A stretch of 64,000 nucleotides of DNA from JAGVSV01 sp050952845 (GCA_050952845.1 JBMNLP010000001.1:3162001-3226000), one strand, 5' to 3'. Positions 25,254-34,026 are shown, counted from the first letter of the stretch. Notes: a model not told the origin generated them from the sequence alone. Program-made: numbers and translations.

Positions 25254-26527
25254 ATGGACTCCTCTCTGATCCGGACGCTGGCAGCGTGTGCCTGAAGCCC
25301 TTCCTGTTCCGCCAGCAGGCAGACAGCAGCGGCGTCTCTCGCCAGCGCGCCCCGTGAATAATAGGTAAACTGCGTGGTTTTGACAAAGTCGTCCACGGAC
25401 AGCGGGCTTGAAAACCTTGCCGTGCCGTTGGTGGGCAGCGTGTGGTTGGTGCCGGCGATATAGTCGCCCACTGCCTCAGGCGTATACCTGCCCAGGAATA
25501 CCGACCCTGCATTTTTTACACTGTACAGCAGGGCAAACGGATCATCCACACACAGCTCCAAATGCTCGGGCGCCAGCTCATTGGCGATGTCAACCGCTTC
25601 GCTGATGTCCTTTGTAACGACAATCACGCCATTATTCTCAATGGACGCGCGCGCGATGTTCGCCCGAGGAAGCTGCGCCAGCTGCCGATCGATTTCTCGC
25701 GCTACCCGGTCCGCCAACTCCCTGCTGTCGGTCGCCAGCACAGCACTGGCTAAGGGATCGTGCTCAGCCTGAGAGAGCAAGTCCGCCGCCAAATGTGCGG
25801 GGTTGGACTTCTCATCCGCAACGATCATGATCTCGCTTGGGCCTGCCACCATGTCGATGCCCACATCGCCGAACACCTGGCGCTTTGCCTCAGTAACATA
25901 TGCATTGCCGGGGCCTGTGATCTTGTCGACCCGTCGTATGCTTTCCGTACCATATGCCAGCGCAGCCACCGCCTGGGCGCCGCCCACCTTCAGCACGCGG
26001 TGCACACCCGCGATCTTAGCCGCCAACAGCACGGCCTGGCTGATGCTGCCGCCTGTGCCGGGCGGCGTTGTGATGCATACGTCAGGACAGCCCGCAATCA
26101 CAGCCGGTATGGCGTTCATCAGCACGGTGGAGGGATAAGCCGCCGTACCGCCCGGCACGTACAAACCTACGCTGGCAATCGGCGTGACCTTCTGCCCCAG
26201 CACCACGCCGGGTCGCTCGTCCATGACAAAGCCCCGGCGCAATTGTTTCACGTGAAACATGCGGATGTTATTCGCCGCCATCTCAAGCGCGTCCACCAGC
26301 GCGGCATCGGCGCCACGCACAGCAGCGTCCATTTCAGCTTCTGTCACTTCAAACCGCGCCAGCCTGATGCCATCAAAGCGCTCGGTATAATCCATCAGCG
26401 CCTCGTCACCACGCTGCCTGACATCCCTGATGATGGCCGCCACTGTTTCAGACAATCCCTCGACAAGCTCTTTTCTGCGCGTGAAAAGGCTCTTTCTTTC
26501 CTGCACACCCTCGATGATCCGGATCAT
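25250..26527 (-). CDS. hisD: Histidinol dehydrogenase
   Basis: About 425 aa zinc enzyme for the last two oxidation steps to histidine. Motifs: 'VGLYVPGGTAAYPSTVLMN', 'KITGPGNAYVTEAKRQVFG', 'VAGPSEIMIVADE', zinc/catalytic region 'LLSQAEHDPLASA' and 'AGTNHTLPTNGTARF'. Start taken at ATG 26527, which overlaps the hisG stop as ATGA and follows GGGAGG; the open frame continues 33 nt upstream into hisG. Overlaps hisC by 4 nt. Confidence 0.96.
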   Translation of the reverse strand: MIRIIEGVQERKSLFTRRKELVEGLSETVAAIIRDVRQRGDEALMDYTERFDGIRLARFEVTEAEMDAAVRGADAALVDALEMAANNIRMFHVKQLRRGFVMDERPGVVLGQKVTPIASVGLYVPGGTAAYPSTVLMNAIPAVIAGCPDVCITTPPGTGGSISQAVLLAAKIAGVHRVLKVGGAQAVAALAYGTESIRRVDKITGPGNAYVTEAKRQVFGDVGIDMVAGPSEIMIVADEKSNPAHLAADLLSQAEHDPLASAVLATDSRELADRVAREIDRQLAQLPRANIARASIENNGVIVVTKDISEAVDIANELAPEHLELCVDDPFALLYSVKNAGSVFLGRYTPEAVGDYIAGTNHTLPTNGTARFSSPLSVDDFVKTTQFTYYSRGALARDAAAVCLLAEQEGLQAHAASVRIREESI

Positions 26528-27153
26528 GTATCCTCCCTGATTGCGCTTCGCAACCCACAAGCCAGCGCTTCAATTTCATTGCCATTAAATTTAAACGACG
26601 CCTTATTAGCGATCAGCCGTGCGCTGACATGCACAATGGTTTCCTTGGGTTCCAGTCCATTTTCCCTGAGCGTCGCGCCTGTTTCTACAATGTCCACAAT
26701 CACATCGGACAAACCCAATATCGGCGCCAGCTCCACCGAGCCATTCAGATAGATTACATCGATTCGTCTGCTTTGATCTGCATAGTACCGCGAAGCCACC
26801 CCTGGGTATTTTGTCGCCACGCGCAGCGTTGCCACCGGGTCATCCCTGTAATCCTTTGCAGCCGCTACCGCCAGGCGGCAGCGGCCGATCCCCAAATCAA
26901 GCAATTCGTACACATCGCTGCGCTTTTCCATCAATATATCGCTGCCTACGATCCCCAGGTCTGCCACGCCGCGCTCCACATAAACTGCTACGTCCGAAGG
27001 CTTGACCCAGAAATAGCGGATGCCTTTGTCCACATCTTCAAACACTAACTTGCGCCCATTGTCCGTAATCCCTGAACAGGCGTACCCGCCCTTTTCCAAC
27101 AGCGCGTACGCCGCCTCTCCCAGCCGTCCCTTGGGCAACGCCACGCTGATCAT
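26524..27153 (-). CDS. hisG: ATP phosphoribosyltransferase, short form
   Basis: 209 aa catalytic subunit for the first step of histidine synthesis. It starts 'MISVALPKGRLGEAAYALLE' and has 'VADLGIVGSDILME' and the PRPP-binding loop 'VIVDIVETGATLRENGL'. The C-terminal regulatory domain of long HisG is absent, so it needs HisZ, encoded just upstream. Start at ATG 27153 (ATGA overlap with hisZ) rather than the longer ORF start 27240, which lies inside hisZ. Confidence 0.95.
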   Translation of the reverse strand: MISVALPKGRLGEAAYALLEKGGYACSGITDNGRKLVFEDVDKGIRYFWVKPSDVAVYVERGVADLGIVGSDILMEKRSDVYELLDLGIGRCRLAVAAAKDYRDDPVATLRVATKYPGVASRYYADQSRRIDVIYLNGSVELAPILGLSDVIVDIVETGATLRENGLEPKETIVHVSARLIANKASFKFNGNEIEALACGLRSAIREDT

Positions 27154-28259
27154 GTTGCCGCCTCCCTGTCCATATACGCCGTACGCCCATAGGTTCTGCC
27201 TGACGGCTGCGCTTTCGCCGCGAACACGCTGCCTTCGCACGACAGCCTTTCAGCCGTCTGGAACACCCGGGCGGGGTCGTCCTTCTCGTCGTACAGCAGC
27301 AGAATATCGGCATCCACCGGCTGCGCCGCCCGCTCCTCCAGCATGTCCAGCGACACTGCAAAGCCAATGCCGCCTGATTTTCTGCCCATTCTGCGCATCA
27401 GCGGGTCATACCGACCGCCTGATAACACGCCTGTCGGTATTCCCTCTAAGTATCCCCGGAACACGATGCCGTTGTAATACTTGGCGTTGTTCACCACTGA
27501 AAAATCCACGGATACGCTGTCTCTATATCCTGCTTCGTCCAACGCCCTGCACACGGCTTCCATTTCATTCAGCGCCTCAGCATATGCATCATCCGTGAAT
27601 GCTTCTTTCATGCGCTGAAGCGCCACGGGATAACCGCCATAGGTTTCCACCAACAACAGCAACCGGTCGCGCCATGCAGCAGATAATCCTTCTTCATCGC
27701 AAAGCCGGGCGATTTCCCCATGGTGCTTTCTGTTCAAGTTATCCATGAGCCGTTCCTTCACCTCGCCTGACGCCTCACAGGCTGAAAACAGCGCGTTTAA
27801 CAGCCCCATGTGGGATATATCCAACATAAACCGCCCGCTGCCGATGGCCTCCAGGCTTTTTGCTGCCAGCAGCAGCACTTCGCAGGTTTCATATAAGCCG
27901 ATATTGCCGATGCATTCCAGCCCGGCCTGCATGATTTCTTCAAAGCTGCCTGACCGATGCGCTACCCTGAATACACTTTCGTTGTAGTGCATCTTGGTTA
28001 CCGTTGCTTCATCCCTGGTGTTGCGCACAATGGACAGCGTCACGTCAGGTTTCAATGCCAGCAGCTTCCCATTGGTATCGGTGAATGTGATGACGCTGTC
28101 CGACACCAAAAAATCCTTGTTGCGAACATAAAGATCGTACTCTTCAAAGTGATTGACACGATATCTGGTATATCCGTGCCTGTTATATAGTGCCCGCAGG
28201 CTGAACACCGCCCGTTCCTCAGCGCTCATCAGGCTGCCTATATCTTCCAACTTGCTCAT
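27150..28259 (-). CDS. hisZ: ATP phosphoribosyltransferase regulatory subunit
   Basis: 369 aa catalytically inactive paralogue of histidyl-tRNA synthetase that completes short HisG. Class II synthetase-like features: 'YRVNHFEEYDLYVRNKDFL', 'ITFTDTNGKLLALKPDVTLS', 'FRVAHRSGSFEEIMQAGLE' and 'GIPTGVLSGGRYDPLMRRMG'. No anticodon-binding domain as in true HisS. Overlaps yerC and hisG by 4 nt each. Confidence 0.94.
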   Translation of the reverse strand: MSKLEDIGSLMSAEERAVFSLRALYNRHGYTRYRVNHFEEYDLYVRNKDFLVSDSVITFTDTNGKLLALKPDVTLSIVRNTRDEATVTKMHYNESVFRVAHRSGSFEEIMQAGLECIGNIGLYETCEVLLLAAKSLEAIGSGRFMLDISHMGLLNALFSACEASGEVKERLMDNLNRKHHGEIARLCDEEGLSAAWRDRLLLLVETYGGYPVALQRMKEAFTDDAYAEALNEMEAVCRALDEAGYRDSVSVDFSVVNNAKYYNGIVFRGYLEGIPTGVLSGGRYDPLMRRMGRKSGGIGFAVSLDMLEERAAQPVDADILLLYDEKDDPARVFQTAERLSCEGSVFAAKAQPSGRTYGRTAYMDREAAT

Positions 28260-28552
28260 GGCTTTCGGCCTTTCTCAAGCCTGTCCAACGCTGTGGCATA
28301 TCCGCCGTCCCCATATTTCAGGCATTTGTTTACCCGGGAGATCGTCGCCGTGCTCATGCCCGTTTTTTCTGCCACTTCACTGTAGTTCATGCCTGTTTTC
28401 AGCATCCGCGCCGCTTCCAGACGCTTGGCCATGTCGGTCAGCTCCTTGATTGTACACACATCCTCAAAAAAACGCAGGCACTCCGTCTGTGTATCCAATG
28501 TCATGATCGCGTCAAAAAACTGTGCCAGGTCCGGGTCATTCTTCCAGCTCAT
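28256..28552 (-). CDS. yerC: YerC/YecD-type TrpR-like regulator (HisR-like)
   Basis: 98 aa TrpR-superfamily DNA-binding protein. The HTH is in the C-terminal half: 'MAKRLEAARMLKTGMNYSE' followed by 'TGMSTATISRVNKCLKYGDGG'. Comparative work on Firmicutes has proposed TrpR-like proteins of this type as histidine repressors, and its position as first gene of the his operon, overlapping hisZ by 4 nt, fits that. A perfect palindrome lies 30 nt upstream and is a plausible self-binding site. Confidence 0.92.
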   Translation of the reverse strand: MSWKNDPDLAQFFDAIMTLDTQTECLRFFEDVCTIKELTDMAKRLEAARMLKTGMNYSEVAEKTGMSTATISRVNKCLKYGDGGYATALDRLEKGRKP

Positions 28553-28581
28553 GGTACTCCCCCTTTCCAGGATAGTTTATC

Positions 28582-28599
28582 ACTTTATCATACTAAAGT
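28582..28599 (-). promoter_or_regulatory. Palindromic operator over the yerC-his promoter
   Basis: ACTTTA-N6-TAAAGT is a perfect 18-bp palindrome; on the minus strand its centre contains TATGAT, a likely -10 hexamer. A repressor bound here would block the operon. The -35 region is weak. YerC is the natural candidate ligand (inference). Confidence 0.6.
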
Positions 28600-28667
28600 A
28601 AAGACCACAACCAAAACATTTTTTACCATGGGAAATGTACAGATAGGATCTGCTTTCTATACAATTT

Positions 28668-29246
28668 TTATTCTTCGATGATAATTTTGATCGGTGTGCA
28701 CTTTCCGCTGTTACAACTGCTCTCCGACACGCTGCACGCCGCAATGCCCACCCGCATATCCATCTTTGCTCTAAGCACAATGCTGTCCCCAGGCTGCGAT
28801 ACCGGCGCTTTCACAGTCACCGTACCATCCTCTCCAATCGCTGTGTTCATAAACAGGTTCACAGGCTGGATGATGGGTCTCATCGTACCTAAGCTGCGGT
28901 TGATGTTGTCCAGGCAATTGTCATGCCTTTCCCCGTTGTCATAAAAAAAGTCATACATTTCAGGTCGGCAGCATGGGTGCAACAGGTCATGCACACCTAC
29001 ATCATCCCGCACTACCTGAAACATCGGGTTATAACGATTGGAGTAAATAAAATTGCCTATTTGAAGCCGCAGCGAACCATTGCAATCTATCGTTACGCCA
29101 GGGGACAAAAATTCATCCGGCTGGTTCATCACCTCGGCAAAAAAGTCGGCTACCTGACCGCCTTCCACGTCAACCACCGTGATGGTCTGTCCCTTTTTTA
29201 TTTCGACAGCCAACCCATTGCAGGCATGAATGATATGTTTCTGCAT
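28668..29246 (-). CDS. DUF1989 / urea carboxylase-associated family protein
   Basis: 192 aa cytoplasmic protein of the DUF1989 family (often annotated urea carboxylase-associated or aminomethyltransferase-like). Signatures: 'GQTITVVDVEGGQVADFFAE' near the N-terminus, 'SNRYNPMFQVV', 'DLLHPCCRPEMYDFFY' with metal-like Cys/His, and 'PVNLFMNTAIGEDG'. C-terminal 'CSVSESSCNSGKCTPI' is Cys-rich as usual. Function of the family is not firmly known. It lies 19 nt after dnaN on the same strand and may be co-transcribed with it; no urea genes are nearby. Confidence 0.85.
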   Translation of the reverse strand: MQKHIIHACNGLAVEIKKGQTITVVDVEGGQVADFFAEVMNQPDEFLSPGVTIDCNGSLRLQIGNFIYSNRYNPMFQVVRDDVGVHDLLHPCCRPEMYDFFYDNGERHDNCLDNINRSLGTMRPIIQPVNLFMNTAIGEDGTVTVKAPVSQPGDSIVLRAKMDMRVGIAACSVSESSCNSGKCTPIKIIIEE

Positions 29247-29264
29247 CTAAAAGCACACCATGAG

Positions 29265-30380
29265 TCAATCAATCGTCCGCACCGGCAGCACCAAATAGGT
29301 ATACTGATTGCCTTCCACCGGGCAAATCACACAGGGACTGACATTGGTGTTAAAACGCATGCTGATATCCTCCGTGTCGATGTTCCGGATAACGTCTAGC
29401 AAATATCGTGCATTGAACGATATATCCAGCGGACTGCCTTCAAAATCGATCGGCAGCCGTTCTACTGCGGCACCCCGCTCGGCATACGCTGATATTGTCA
29501 GCGTTTCGTCAGTAAACTGCAACTTCAGTAAGTTGTTCTTGCCCTCCCGCGCCATCAGCGCCGCGCGGTCAATAGCACCTATCAGCGCCGCTCTGTCCAC
29601 CCGCACTGCCGTCGTCCATGTTGTGGGCAATATTTGCTTGTAGTTGATATACTCGCCCGCGATCAGCGGCGAATACACCTTCGTGTTGTCAAACGCCGCC
29701 ATCATATGCGTTGCGCTGCATACAATGCGTACCGGCTCATCGCTCTCAGGCATCATGTGCGCAATTTCACCAATGGTTTTGCCCGGCAATATCGCCGCTA
29801 AGCATTCCTGCCCCATCGGTATCTCATTCTTCACATAGGCGCGCTGCATTCCCAACCGGAACCCATCCAAACAAACAAACCGCACTTCCTCAGCATAGGT
29901 TTCCATCAGGCAGCCTGTCAGTATCTTTCTGTTTTCATCGGACGCCACCGCGAAGATAATCCGGCCGACTGCGTCCCGCAGCCTGGATTGTGGCAGCACC
30001 GTCACATGATCGCTCACAACATCGTATATATCGGGAAAATCCTCCGCTTCCATGCACAGCATGCTGGTTTTGCTGCCCTGGGCTGTGATCATTGCCTGAA
30101 ATGCATTGCTTTCCGAGGCAATGTCAATCTCTCCGTCCAGTTTGCGCAATAACTCGCCCAACAGCTTTGCCGGAAGCAGCGCGCTGCCATCCTCGCTGAC
30201 AGCAGCAGACACAATGGTTTTGATCGTGATGGTGCCGTCCGTGCATGTCAGTTGAATGCCTTTGTCCACCGTTTCGATGAATACACCTTCGTATATCAGC
30301 TTGGTTGGCTTGGCTGTCAGCGCCCTGGAGATCAGTCCCATGCCGTAGTTGATGTGGTTTGCGTTGACTTGAAATCGCAT
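29265..30380 (-). CDS. dnaN: DNA polymerase III beta subunit (sliding clamp)
   Basis: 371 aa ring-forming clamp with three repeated domains. It begins 'MRFQVNANHINYGMGLISRA' and contains 'LLPAKLLGELLRKLDGEIDI', 'ILTGCLMETYAEEVRFVCLD' with 'GFRLGMQRAYV', and ends 'YTYLVLPVRTID', matching the conserved 'YLVMPMR' terminus. Length is normal. Unusually its neighbours are not dnaA, recF or gyrB but DUF1989 downstream and a 450-nt spacer then nagB upstream. The spacer carries DnaA-box-like sequences. Confidence 0.96.
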   Translation of the reverse strand: MRFQVNANHINYGMGLISRALTAKPTKLIYEGVFIETVDKGIQLTCTDGTITIKTIVSAAVSEDGSALLPAKLLGELLRKLDGEIDIASESNAFQAMITAQGSKTSMLCMEAEDFPDIYDVVSDHVTVLPQSRLRDAVGRIIFAVASDENRKILTGCLMETYAEEVRFVCLDGFRLGMQRAYVKNEIPMGQECLAAILPGKTIGEIAHMMPESDEPVRIVCSATHMMAAFDNTKVYSPLIAGEYINYKQILPTTWTTAVRVDRAALIGAIDRAALMAREGKNNLLKLQFTDETLTISAYAERGAAVERLPIDFEGSPLDISFNARYLLDVIRNIDTEDISMRFNTNVSPCVICPVEGNQYTYLVLPVRTID

Positions 30381-30830
30381 GCTGTCACGTCCTTTTCAGC
30401 GTTTTGCCTGCCCTTGGGCAGCCTTGTTGCTCTGGTAGTTATCTTTAAGTAGTAGTGGTAGTTGGGGATGTGGAAACCGTGGATAAGGCATTTTTTCTGT
30501 TTCCTGATCATGGGTTACCACGCGGATAGTTTGTTGACAACTTCCTCTTGGATTGTGGACCGGCTGTGGGTGTTTTCTGGTTGCCCTGTATTTTCCCACT
30601 CCTGCATATGGCTATATGATGCTATTTACCTGTTTGTGCCAATACTTAATAATTTATTGAAACAAACGATCCCTTGCCATGCCATTGCCAGTTTTTTCAT
30701 CCTGTTGGGCTGTCCACATCATTCACATGCAGGTGTTCACATCCTGTTGAACGTTTTTCATGAGCCTGTAACGAAGCCACAAAAAAATCGTTCGCTTAAT
30801 TCCTGTATTACCCACAGAAATATCCACAGG
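30381..30830. other. DnaA-box-containing spacer upstream of dnaN, candidate origin region
   Basis: 450 nt without a gene. Near-matches to the DnaA box TTATNCACA with one mismatch: 30478-30486 (reverse), 30719-30727, 30808-30816 and 30820-30828; weaker two-mismatch copies at 30469-30477 (reverse), 30710-30718 and 30733-30741. Five of them fall within 30710-30828. An AT-rich stretch lies at 30640-30670. This pattern fits an oriC or a DnaA-regulated dnaN promoter. No dnaA gene is present in the window. Confidence 0.55.
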
Positions 30831-31550
30831 TTATAACCCGGCTGCTGCCTCTTTATCTAAGATCACCATGGCGTTTTGATGCAACCGAAGGATGGAGGCC
30901 GGCAGCTGTGGCTTGATATCGCCCTTGACCATCGCCGTTACCGCAGGTACCTTTCCGCTCCCAAAGGCAACAAACACCACGCGTTTGGCTTGCATGATGC
31001 CACCAATGCCCAGTGCAATCGCTTCCCTGGGCACTTCATCGGCGCTGTTAAAAAAGCGGCGGTTGGATGCTATTGTGCTATCGGTCAGCTTAACGATCTG
31101 CGTGCCATATACAAAGGTATCCGCAGGTTCATTGAAGCCAATGTGTCCGTTGGTGCCCACGCCTAAAAACTGCAGGTCAATGCCGCCCGCTTTTTCAATT
31201 GCTGCGTCGTAACGCTTACACTCGGCTTCCAGATCTTTTGCACTGCCGTCCGGCAGATACGAAGCTTTCAGGTTGATGTGGCGGAAGAGGTTCTCCTCCA
31301 TGAACACATGGTAGCTGCACGGATGATCCTTTGCCAAGCCCACGTACTCGTCTAAATTGAAGCTAATGGCCTGGGAAAAATCCAACAACCCTGCCTGATG
31401 CCAGGCTGCGAGCTTTTTGTATGTCGGAATAGGTGTTGAACCCGTGGCAAAACCCAGCACGCTGTCCGGTTTTTTCAGCACCTGTGCCGCAAACAGCATG
31501 GCTGCGGCTTCGCTTGCTTTTTCCGGCGAATCATATACATGGATATTCAA
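30831..31550 (-). CDS. nagB: Glucosamine-6-phosphate deaminase
   Basis: About 239 aa enzyme converting glucosamine-6-phosphate to fructose-6-phosphate and ammonia. Motifs: 'VLGFATGSTPIPTYKKL' (phosphate loop), 'SFNLDEYVGL' (catalytic Asp) and 'GVGTNGHIGFNEPAD' (catalytic His and Glu). I place the start at TTG 31550 ('LNIHVYDSPEKA') behind GGGAGG. In-frame ATGs at 31592 and 31568 exist, but the first lies upstream of the expected transcript start from the -10 box at 31595-31600, and the TTG start gives the usual family length. It transcribes toward the dnaN spacer. Confidence 0.93.
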   Translation of the reverse strand: MNIHVYDSPEKASEAAAMLFAAQVLKKPDSVLGFATGSTPIPTYKKLAAWHQAGLLDFSQAISFNLDEYVGLAKDHPCSYHVFMEENLFRHINLKASYLPDGSAKDLEAECKRYDAAIEKAGGIDLQFLGVGTNGHIGFNEPADTFVYGTQIVKLTDSTIASNRRFFNSADEVPREAIALGIGGIMQAKRVVFVAFGSGKVPAVTAMVKGDIKPQLPASILRLHQNAMVILDKEAAAGL

Positions 31551-31594
31551 TGATGTATGCCCTCCCATAGCGTAGTTGATGTTGAAACGCATAA

Positions 31595-31603
31595 ATTATA
31601 CCA
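31595..31603 (-). promoter_or_regulatory. Extended -10 promoter of nagB
   Basis: On the minus strand TGGTATAAT combines a perfect -10 hexamer with a TG extension, about 45 nt before the TTG start. No clear -35. Confidence 0.6.
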
Positions 31604-31671
31604 TATTTTAACGGTTGCGTATACTGCGTAAAAATCAATGGTTTTGCAGTCATCCTAAAATGCTCCCGATG

Positions 31672-32670
31672 TTATTGCACAGCCATTTCAGCATATTCCC
31701 GCAGTAGACGGATATAGCATTCAAAATCCTCCAGGGATACCCCGGGCGGCGTTTGGTGGTCGACCCCGGGAATATAGCCGCCTTGTTTCATTACAGGAAA
31801 AATACGGTCAAATTCTGCGCGCATGGCGCTTTCACCTTGATGCATGACCATTTTGTCAAATCCTCCCAGCAATAACAACTTGGGATATGCCTGACGAATC
31901 GTCACGATATCTACGCCTGCCATGCGTTCCAGCGGCAGCAAGCCGTCGATACCGGCTTCCATGAGCCAGGGCAACATCATGGTGGGGTTGCCGTCGGTAT
32001 CCATGAACACCTTGGTTCCCCGGGCCTTGATGTGGGGAATAACGCGCTGGTAATAAGGCATTAAAAACTCATCAAAACACGCCTGAGATAGCATAGGCCC
32101 GAGGTTAAAGCTCATGTCCTCAGCAATGGTCATAAATTCCGGTGTCCAGATGGCAAATATCTTTTCTATCTGGCGAAGCTGAAAGTCCGCCAGGTCGCAC
32201 AGTATCCGGTGATACAGCGCCGGGTAATCGTAAAAAGCATAGAAATGGTTTTCAATGCCAAACAGCGTTCTGGGAAACCAGAATGCACCGTCCATGGAAA
32301 ACCATATCGCCAATTCACCCCGGTCATGCGCCGGCTTGTTCCGACGCATGTCTGCCAGCAGCGGGTCGATGCCGTGTTCAGGGTACAGCAATGGCAGCAA
32401 GGTGTCATAGTCCTTTTCATCATAAATCAGCGGCGCACCATGCCAGGCTGGTTTGGGACAGCGCGCATCCAGGCTGGGGAACCAGTAGTTTTTCAGCACA
32501 TCGCTGCCCAAGCGGTGGAATAGGGCTGTGCCGGATAAGGCAGGGTCCAGCCCCTCCTGGTGCCAGCGTGACAACGTTTTATCCCAGAACGGCGCCCATT
32601 CCACCACGGGCAGCCGATCCTGAGGTTGTTCAAAGTTCAGTACCGACAGAAAGCGTTCCCTGTTTGTCAT
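31672..32670 (-). CDS. Uroporphyrinogen decarboxylase superfamily protein
   Basis: 332 aa URO-D-fold protein. Segments: 'MTNRERFLSVLNFEQPQDRL', 'VDGL'-like 'AGIDGLLPLERMAGVDIVTI', 'FMDTDGNPTMMLPWLMEAG', 'LLLLGGFDKMVMHQGESAM' and 'GGYIPGVDHQTPPGVSLEDF'. Members outside heme synthesis include corrinoid methyltransferases, but the His-x-Cys zinc motif of those enzymes is not seen here. Start at ATG 32670 behind GGGAGG; the open frame extends 159 nt upstream without a ribosome site. It follows a Gfo/Idh gene, separated by a strong hairpin. Function unknown; heme synthesis is unlikely because of context and length variation. Confidence 0.82.
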   Translation of the reverse strand: MTNRERFLSVLNFEQPQDRLPVVEWAPFWDKTLSRWHQEGLDPALSGTALFHRLGSDVLKNYWFPSLDARCPKPAWHGAPLIYDEKDYDTLLPLLYPEHGIDPLLADMRRNKPAHDRGELAIWFSMDGAFWFPRTLFGIENHFYAFYDYPALYHRILCDLADFQLRQIEKIFAIWTPEFMTIAEDMSFNLGPMLSQACFDEFLMPYYQRVIPHIKARGTKVFMDTDGNPTMMLPWLMEAGIDGLLPLERMAGVDIVTIRQAYPKLLLLGGFDKMVMHQGESAMRAEFDRIFPVMKQGGYIPGVDHQTPPGVSLEDFECYIRLLREYAEMAVQ

Positions 32671-32801
32671 GGATTTTTCCTCCCATGGCGATGTCGCTTG
32701 GTCCAGCAGTCTCGCCATGAATACTGCCATTGTTGAAAATGTACAACGCTGGTGTGAAACAAGGCAACTGAGAATACCCTGTTCGGAATGATCAAACGAT
32801 T

Positions 32802-32839
32802 CGGCTGCGGGATGGTGACACTTTTCCATCCCGCAGCCG
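32802..32839 (-). terminator. Strong hairpin between Gfo/Idh and URO-D-like genes
   Basis: Perfect 14-bp inverted repeat (CGGCTGCGGGATGG with its complement) and a 10-nt loop, 20 nt past the Gfo/Idh stop. On the minus strand it is followed by AATCGTTTG, so it may only attenuate or stabilise the upstream mRNA. Confidence 0.65.
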
Positions 32840-32859
32840 TACTGGGGCGCCGAACTTCG

Positions 32860-34026
32860 TCAGATCTCCGGGATGACGATTTCGATTTCGCGGCCTAACT
32901 TTGCCGATTTGGCAATCCCATCGATGATGGCCTGGTTGTAGAGAATTTCAGACGCAGGAACGGGCGCCGGGGTGCCGTTCAGGATGGCGTCCAGGAACGA
33001 ACGAATTTTGATGTCAAACAGGCTGACGCCCTTGTCGGGCAGGATGGGCAGCTCTTGCTGGGTCTGCACGCCTGCCACATCGCGGTACAGCGTCATGGGG
33101 CCGCCGACGGTGCCGTTCCAGCAATCGGTGGAAGGGATGCGCAGCGCGCCCTTGGTGCCCAGGATCACCGTGTCGCCGGGGGTATCCAGGTGCATTGCCC
33201 AGGAGATCCGGAAGTCCAGGATGATGCCGCCCTCCAGGCGAATGAATGCGGCAGCAAAGTCGTCCACGTTAAAGCGCTTGGCGTTTTCCTCCGCCGTGTG
33301 GAACCGGTCCGGCTGCTGATACAGGGGATTGGTGCCAAAGAAATTGGACACATAGCCGGTGACCGTCAGCGGTTTGGGGTTGCCTACGGCGTTGAGCACC
33401 ATGTCCAGTGAATAACAGCCGATGTCGCCCAGGGCGCCAAGGCCCGCAGTTTTATCCTCGATGAAGGTGCTGTTGGGGATGCCGCGCCTTCTGCCGCCGC
33501 CGGTTTGGATGTAGTAAATGTCGCCCAGCTCGCCGGCTTCGATGATGCGCTTGATGTACTTCATGTTTTCATCGCCGCGGGGCTGGAAGCCGATGGAGAG
33601 CACCTTGCCGCTTTTCTTTTCGGCGCGGCAGATATCCACTGCCTCTTCCAGCGTGACGCACATGGGTTTTTCCAGCAGCACATTGACGCCCTTCTCCAGT
33701 GCGTAAATTGTACATTCCGCATGCGTACGGTTGTAGGTGCATACGCTGACAGCGTCCAACTCCTCGTTGTCGAGCATTTCCTTATGGCTGGGATAGAACC
33801 GAACGCCCTTGACGCCATAGCTTTCCATAAAAGCCTCGGCTTTTCCGGGGATCAGATCGGCTGCGGCGACGATGTCCACGTCGGGCATGTTTTTGTAGCT
33901 TTCGATGTGCGACTCGGCAATCCAGCCTGTGCCGATGATGCCCACCTTCAGCCTGCGCGTGGGCGCAGCCCTTTTCTCCTTTATTTCCTGGGTAAACTGA
34001 GACAATACCTTATCAGCGCCTGCCAT
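32860..34026 (-). CDS. Gfo/Idh/MocA family oxidoreductase
   Basis: 388 aa NAD(P)-dependent dehydrogenase. The Rossmann domain starts late, after ~27 charged residues: 'VGIIGTGWIAESHIESYKNM'. The catalytic EKP motif is intact in 'NVLLEKPMCVTLEEAVDI', and 'LGALGDIGCYSLDMVLNAVG' carries the active-site Asp/His-equivalent region. C-terminal 'IDGIAKSAKLGREIEIVIPE' is typical of sugar members. A GGAGG site precedes the ATG. Divergent from the promoter at 34181 that drives the AKR-like operon, so the two sets may be co-regulated. Confidence 0.92.
   Translation of the reverse strand: MAGADKVLSQFTQEIKEKRAAPTRRLKVGIIGTGWIAESHIESYKNMPDVDIVAAADLIPGKAEAFMESYGVKGVRFYPSHKEMLDNEELDAVSVCTYNRTHAECTIYALEKGVNVLLEKPMCVTLEEAVDICRAEKKSGKVLSIGFQPRGDENMKYIKRIIEAGELGDIYYIQTGGGRRRGIPNSTFIEDKTAGLGALGDIGCYSLDMVLNAVGNPKPLTVTGYVSNFFGTNPLYQQPDRFHTAEENAKRFNVDDFAAAFIRLEGGIILDFRISWAMHLDTPGDTVILGTKGALRIPSTDCWNGTVGGPMTLYRDVAGVQTQQELPILPDKGVSLFDIKIRSFLDAILNGTPAPVPASEILYNQAIIDGIAKSAKLGREIEIVIPEI

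Noticed and set aside
25760..26752. 330-codon plus-strand open frame
   Set aside because: Antisense to hisD and hisG, no family motif, no ribosome site.
30469..30741. Two-mismatch DnaA-box-like sites
   Set aside because: Counted only as weak support; alone they could occur by chance.
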